The translations under genes and the position numbers were made by a program. From positions 1-64,000 of the IMG/VR virus record IMGVR_UViG_3300006921_000012: a stretch of 64,000 nt of DNA. One strand, given 5' to 3'. This stretch comes from a virus. Below are positions 61,798-64,000 of this stretch, in pieces. How positions within the stretch are numbered: the stretch's first letter is position 1; each line of letters opens with the position of its first letter. The notes under the pieces are model-generated. The model was not told the DNA's origin. It was given only the letters and a program-made list of their open reading frames with translations, and searched no databases.

Positions 61798-62255
61798 TAT
61801 AAATTAATTATTACGAAATCTTTAGTTTCAAAAGCACTACTAGTGGTAGTAAAATCTACCCTCACTTTAGCTGTGTACTCTTCTGCAGCGGCTCCCGATA
61901 CCCGATAAACTCTATCATCGTTAGTGGTAACCAGTGTCCCTTCGGTTTCTTCCGCTTCTTTCATTGGTGTTATTATTATATTATCTATCCTTAAATTAGG
62001 AATATATTTATCTACTTGTTCTCTTATTTCAGCCTCGATAGAATCAAACGTTGGGGTGTCCATCGGTTCAAATATATATTCATAAAGACGTGTACCAAAA
62101 TCTGGGAGGAAATACCTCATTCCTTTCCTAGTTAAAAGTAGATGGATTAAATCAGCTTTAATTTCATCCTCTGGGGTCTCTGTCAAATCGAACATGTACC
62201 CTAGTCTACTCTTATTTAAAGGAAAATTTATCCCGTATGTTCCAAATTCTGGCAT
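61797..62255 (-). CDS. Baseplate wedge protein, T4 gp25-like (GPW/gp25 family)
   Basis: A 152-aa protein with the gp25 layout: GTYGINFPLNKSRLGYMFDL, EDEIKADLIHLLLTRKGMRY and FLPDFGTRLYEYIFEPMDTP, then DSIEAEIREQVDKYIPNLRI. In T4-type phages it joins the wedge to the tail sheath start. Size and motif order are normal for the family, with a slightly long C-terminal strand region. It precedes the gp6-like gene and carries a TATTTAT motif 14 bases before the ATG, which makes it a candidate first gene of the tail unit. Confidence 0.9.
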   Translation of the reverse strand: MPEFGTYGINFPLNKSRLGYMFDLTETPEDEIKADLIHLLLTRKGMRYFLPDFGTRLYEYIFEPMDTPTFDSIEAEIREQVDKYIPNLRIDNIIITPMKEAEETEGTLVTTNDDRVYRVSGAAAEEYTAKVRVDFTTTSSAFETKDFVIINL

Positions 62256-62269
62256 TATAAGTTTTTTAT

Positions 62270-62276
62270 ATAAATA
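62270..62276 (-). promoter_or_regulatory. TATTTAT leader motif of the gp25-like gene
   Basis: Coding-strand TATTTAT ends 14 bases before the ATG at 62255, followed by ATAAAAAAC. It lies at the head of the gp25/gp6 pair. Confidence 0.45.
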
Positions 62277-62285
62277 CTTCCAAGA

Positions 62286-62507
62286 TTAATTTATTGTTGT
62301 ATTCTCTATTCTATTTGTGGTTTGTGTCTTATTTGATTGATATGGACAGTGCCTACAATTACTATTACAACAGTAACCTCTTTTCTTGTGGTACTCTTCA
62401 GTCATGACCATTTTACCTTCTTCCCAGTAAAAGTCTTTAGGTTCTAGTTTTGGTTTGACGAATTCTTTATAGTAGAGTTCTTCAATCCAGTCATCTTTTC
62501 TTTTCAT
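62286..62507 (-). CDS. DUF5522 protein, 73 aa
   Basis: It contains LEPKDFYWEEGKMVMTEEYH followed by KKRGYCCNSNCRHCPY, the DUF5522 signature found in Bacteroidota and other bacteria. The CC...C..C arrangement suggests a small metal or iron-sulfur site. The C-terminal 17 residues are polar and probably disordered. It ends 30 bases before the gp25-like gene and begins two bases after the RNR gene, so it may be transcribed with RNR. Function unknown. Confidence 0.85.
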   Translation of the reverse strand: MKRKDDWIEELYYKEFVKPKLEPKDFYWEEGKMVMTEEYHKKRGYCCNSNCRHCPYQSNKTQTTNRIENTTIN

Positions 62508-62509
62508 TT

Positions 62510-64000
62510 TTAACCCTCTGTTTCAGTTAATTCTTCTATTTTCTTTAAATCAACATCTATTTCACATTGACCACCAGAACAAGCTAATTCACCCGATAAA
62601 TCCGTATTGTCATCTAGTTCAATAACTTTAGATAAATCTATGTCATGTAAAGATTTCATCATTTCCTCATATTTTTCTTCTGTAATATCCTCAAATGGGG
62701 CTTGAGTATAAGAACCACCATCGTATGGTAATACAGATAGACCATTATAGTATTTTTTATTTTCCCACATCCACTCTCCGGCTGCATCCCATTCATGTTG
62801 TCTCAAACTAATTGTTGCAGATACATTATGTGAGTTGGAACCTTTACGGTGTCCTGAATTTACCCATTCTGTAGCTACTTTTTTCACTCTTTCTAGAAGT
62901 TGGAATGGTGATTCAGTTCTCATAATAGAACCTTTTGGTGCTTTTTGTGGTATTTCAATTACTGCCGTATCATGTGGTCTAAAGAACTCATCTTCTACCA
63001 ATTCTGGATGATTTATACTTAAATAAGTGTATATAGCTTCATTTTTACCAACTCTTATTCTTCTAATATAATAATCATTATGCCATGCATGAATACCTGA
63101 TGATGTTCCTAAAGTTAATGATGTTGTTCCTGCAGGTTTAACAGTTGTAGTTCTCGCTGCCTGATTTATACCTACTAACTTAGATACTCTTGTATTTACT
63201 CTTTTAACAAGACTTGCAGCTTTTGCCATGTCATAATTAAGTACTTTTCCAGAACCAATACCTGTCATCGAAACACCTATAAGTGCATCTTTTTCTGTTG
63301 TTTCTCTCCATACATCTCTAAGATAATGGAATTCTGTATAACCTGCTTGTAACGTACCTATAAATGCTGCTGCTTTAACTCTTTCATTTAAATCTTCTTG
63401 CGATTCAATGTTTGAAACATTTACTTCACAAAGATTACAGAATTGGTATGGTCTTAAAGCAATTTCACAACATGGGTTGGTCCCCCAATCTTTATCATTA
63501 TTTAGATAAATTCCTGGTTCACCAGCTCCTGATAGTTCTACACGTTTCCATAACTCCATAAAAAAGTCTTTTGTAATTTTGTGTCTCATTAAGACTGCAG
63601 AGTTATTTGCTCTACCTCTTTGTGGATTCAATTCCCACCAATTTCCAGCTTTACATCCAATCATTATATCATCATCAGCACTAAATAAACTAATAAGAGC
63701 TGCTCGACGAATACCACCGGCCAATACAGCATCGGCGATATAACATACAATGTCATGTACTTCAATAGTTGTAAGTTGTTCTCCATTTTCTTTTTGATTT
63801 AATAATCCTTCTATCTTTACTAAACATTCCTTTAGTGGTTGAGGTCCTGGAGCTTTCCCTCCTGACGTTATCAATCTTGCTCCTTTAGGTCGAATATCTG
63901 AGTAATCAAATTCTACTCTACTTCCACCACCATTCATATATGATTTCATTAATACTTTAATTGAGTCTGCCCATCCTTCAATTGAGTCACCGATTAAGAA
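62510..64000 (-). CDS. Class II (adenosylcobalamin-dependent) ribonucleotide reductase, C-terminal part
   Basis: The gene runs off the right edge: upstream of the ATG at 63949 the frame stays open (FLIGDSIEGWADSIKVL), matching the 'GDSxEGWxDS' of ribonucleotide reductases. Visible motifs include NPCCEIALRPYQFCNLCEVN with the catalytic Cys-x-Glu region, VSMTGIGSGKVL, AARTTTVKPAGTTSLTLGTS, DYYIRRIRVGKNEAIY and a C-terminal CSGGQC redox pair. The pattern fits monomeric B12-dependent enzymes, which make deoxynucleotides without a separate radical subunit. It needs cobalamin from the host. Confidence 0.85.
   Translation of the reverse strand, partial: FLIGDSIEGWADSIKVLMKSYMNGGGSRVEFDYSDIRPKGARLITSGGKAPGPQPLKECLVKIEGLLNQKENGEQLTTIEVHDIVCYIADAVLAGGIRRAALISLFSADDDIMIGCKAGNWWELNPQRGRANNSAVLMRHKITKDFFMELWKRVELSGAGEPGIYLNNDKDWGTNPCCEIALRPYQFCNLCEVNVSNIESQEDLNERVKAAAFIGTLQAGYTEFHYLRDVWRETTEKDALIGVSMTGIGSGKVLNYDMAKAASLVKRVNTRVSKLVGINQAARTTTVKPAGTTSLTLGTSSGIHAWHNDYYIRRIRVGKNEAIYTYLSINHPELVEDEFFRPHDTAVIEIPQKAPKGSIMRTESPFQLLERVKKVATEWVNSGHRKGSNSHNVSATISLRQHEWDAAGEWMWENKKYYNGLSVLPYDGGSYTQAPFEDITEEKYEEMMKSLHDIDLSKVIELDDNTDLSGELACSGGQCEIDVDLKKIEELTETEG

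Noticed and set aside
3050-62276. TATAAATA on the plus strand read as T4-type late promoters
   Set aside because: In that orientation they would transcribe away from the adjacent genes; the plus-strand gene at 19284 has the motif in the opposite sense, so the coding-strand form TATTTAT is the meaningful one.
1-64000. tRNA genes, CRISPR arrays, insertion sequences, integrase or attachment sites
   Set aside because: None could be recognised by reading; intergenic gaps are too short for most of them. A tRNA scan was not possible.

Overview
The window looks like a 64-kb piece of a large, AT-rich tailed-phage genome (myovirus-like, T4-type baseplate genes) whose host is probably a member of the Bacteroidota, most likely a flavobacterium. 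Three lines of evidence support this. First, several proteins belong to families found mainly in Bacteroidota: DUF2452, DUF5522, a histone H1/Hc1-like protein, SprB-type repeats and 'GCxDxxAxNYNPxAxxDDGSCxY' repeats. Second, start codons lack Shine-Dalgarno sequences and follow A/T-rich leaders. Third, one promoter fits the Bacteroidota pattern TTTG-N20-TAnnTTTG. I see no tRNA, rRNA, CRISPR array, insertion sequence or integrase. Almost everything is on the minus strand; only four CDSs lie on plus (the first two, 8673-9305 and 19284-19763). No gene-free stretch exceeds 300 bases.

Layout. 1-4 kb: the end of a 'WCTS'-type protein, a short fibre-like fragment, a paralogous leucine-rich-repeat protein and a glycosyltransferase-like protein. 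4-11 kb: an accessory region with a PspC-like membrane protein, a translationally coupled trio (DruA/DUF4338-like, DUF2452, cysteine synthase), a DnaJ with a reduced zinc region, small membrane proteins and a 58-aa histone H1-like protein. 11-17.7 kb: acidic, probably virion-associated proteins (one followed by an in-frame continuation beyond a TGA stop), a lysis-like cluster (amidase, membrane-anchored coiled-coil protein, signal-peptide protein) and a multi-pass membrane protein. 17.8-19.2 kb: a phage sigma factor downstream of a host-type promoter. 19.8-26 kb: DNA replication and recombination (SbcC/gp46, SbcD/gp47, RecB-like nuclease, DnaG-type primase, RuvC-like resolvase).

26-62 kb is one run of tail, baseplate and adhesion genes read leftwards, starting from gp25-like and gp6-like baseplate proteins near 62 kb and including a 3015-aa protein. 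These proteins are mosaics of host-like extracellular modules (SprB-like, PKD-like, GCxD repeats, von Willebrand A-like) and of phage-specific N- and C-terminal modules repeated between neighbours. One 1170-aa member carries long hydrophobic tracts. The right edge holds a DUF5522 protein and a class II (B12-dependent) ribonucleotide reductase that runs off the window.

How it may fit together: a host-recognised promoter would give early expression of the phage sigma factor. A recurring leader motif, TATTTAT placed 14-16 bases before many start codons on both strands, may mark phage-controlled transcription units or a translation signal. RNR, primase and nucleases supply DNA synthesis and recombination, and the late block builds an elaborate adhesive tail. 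Functions are assigned from sequence reading only; no database search was run.
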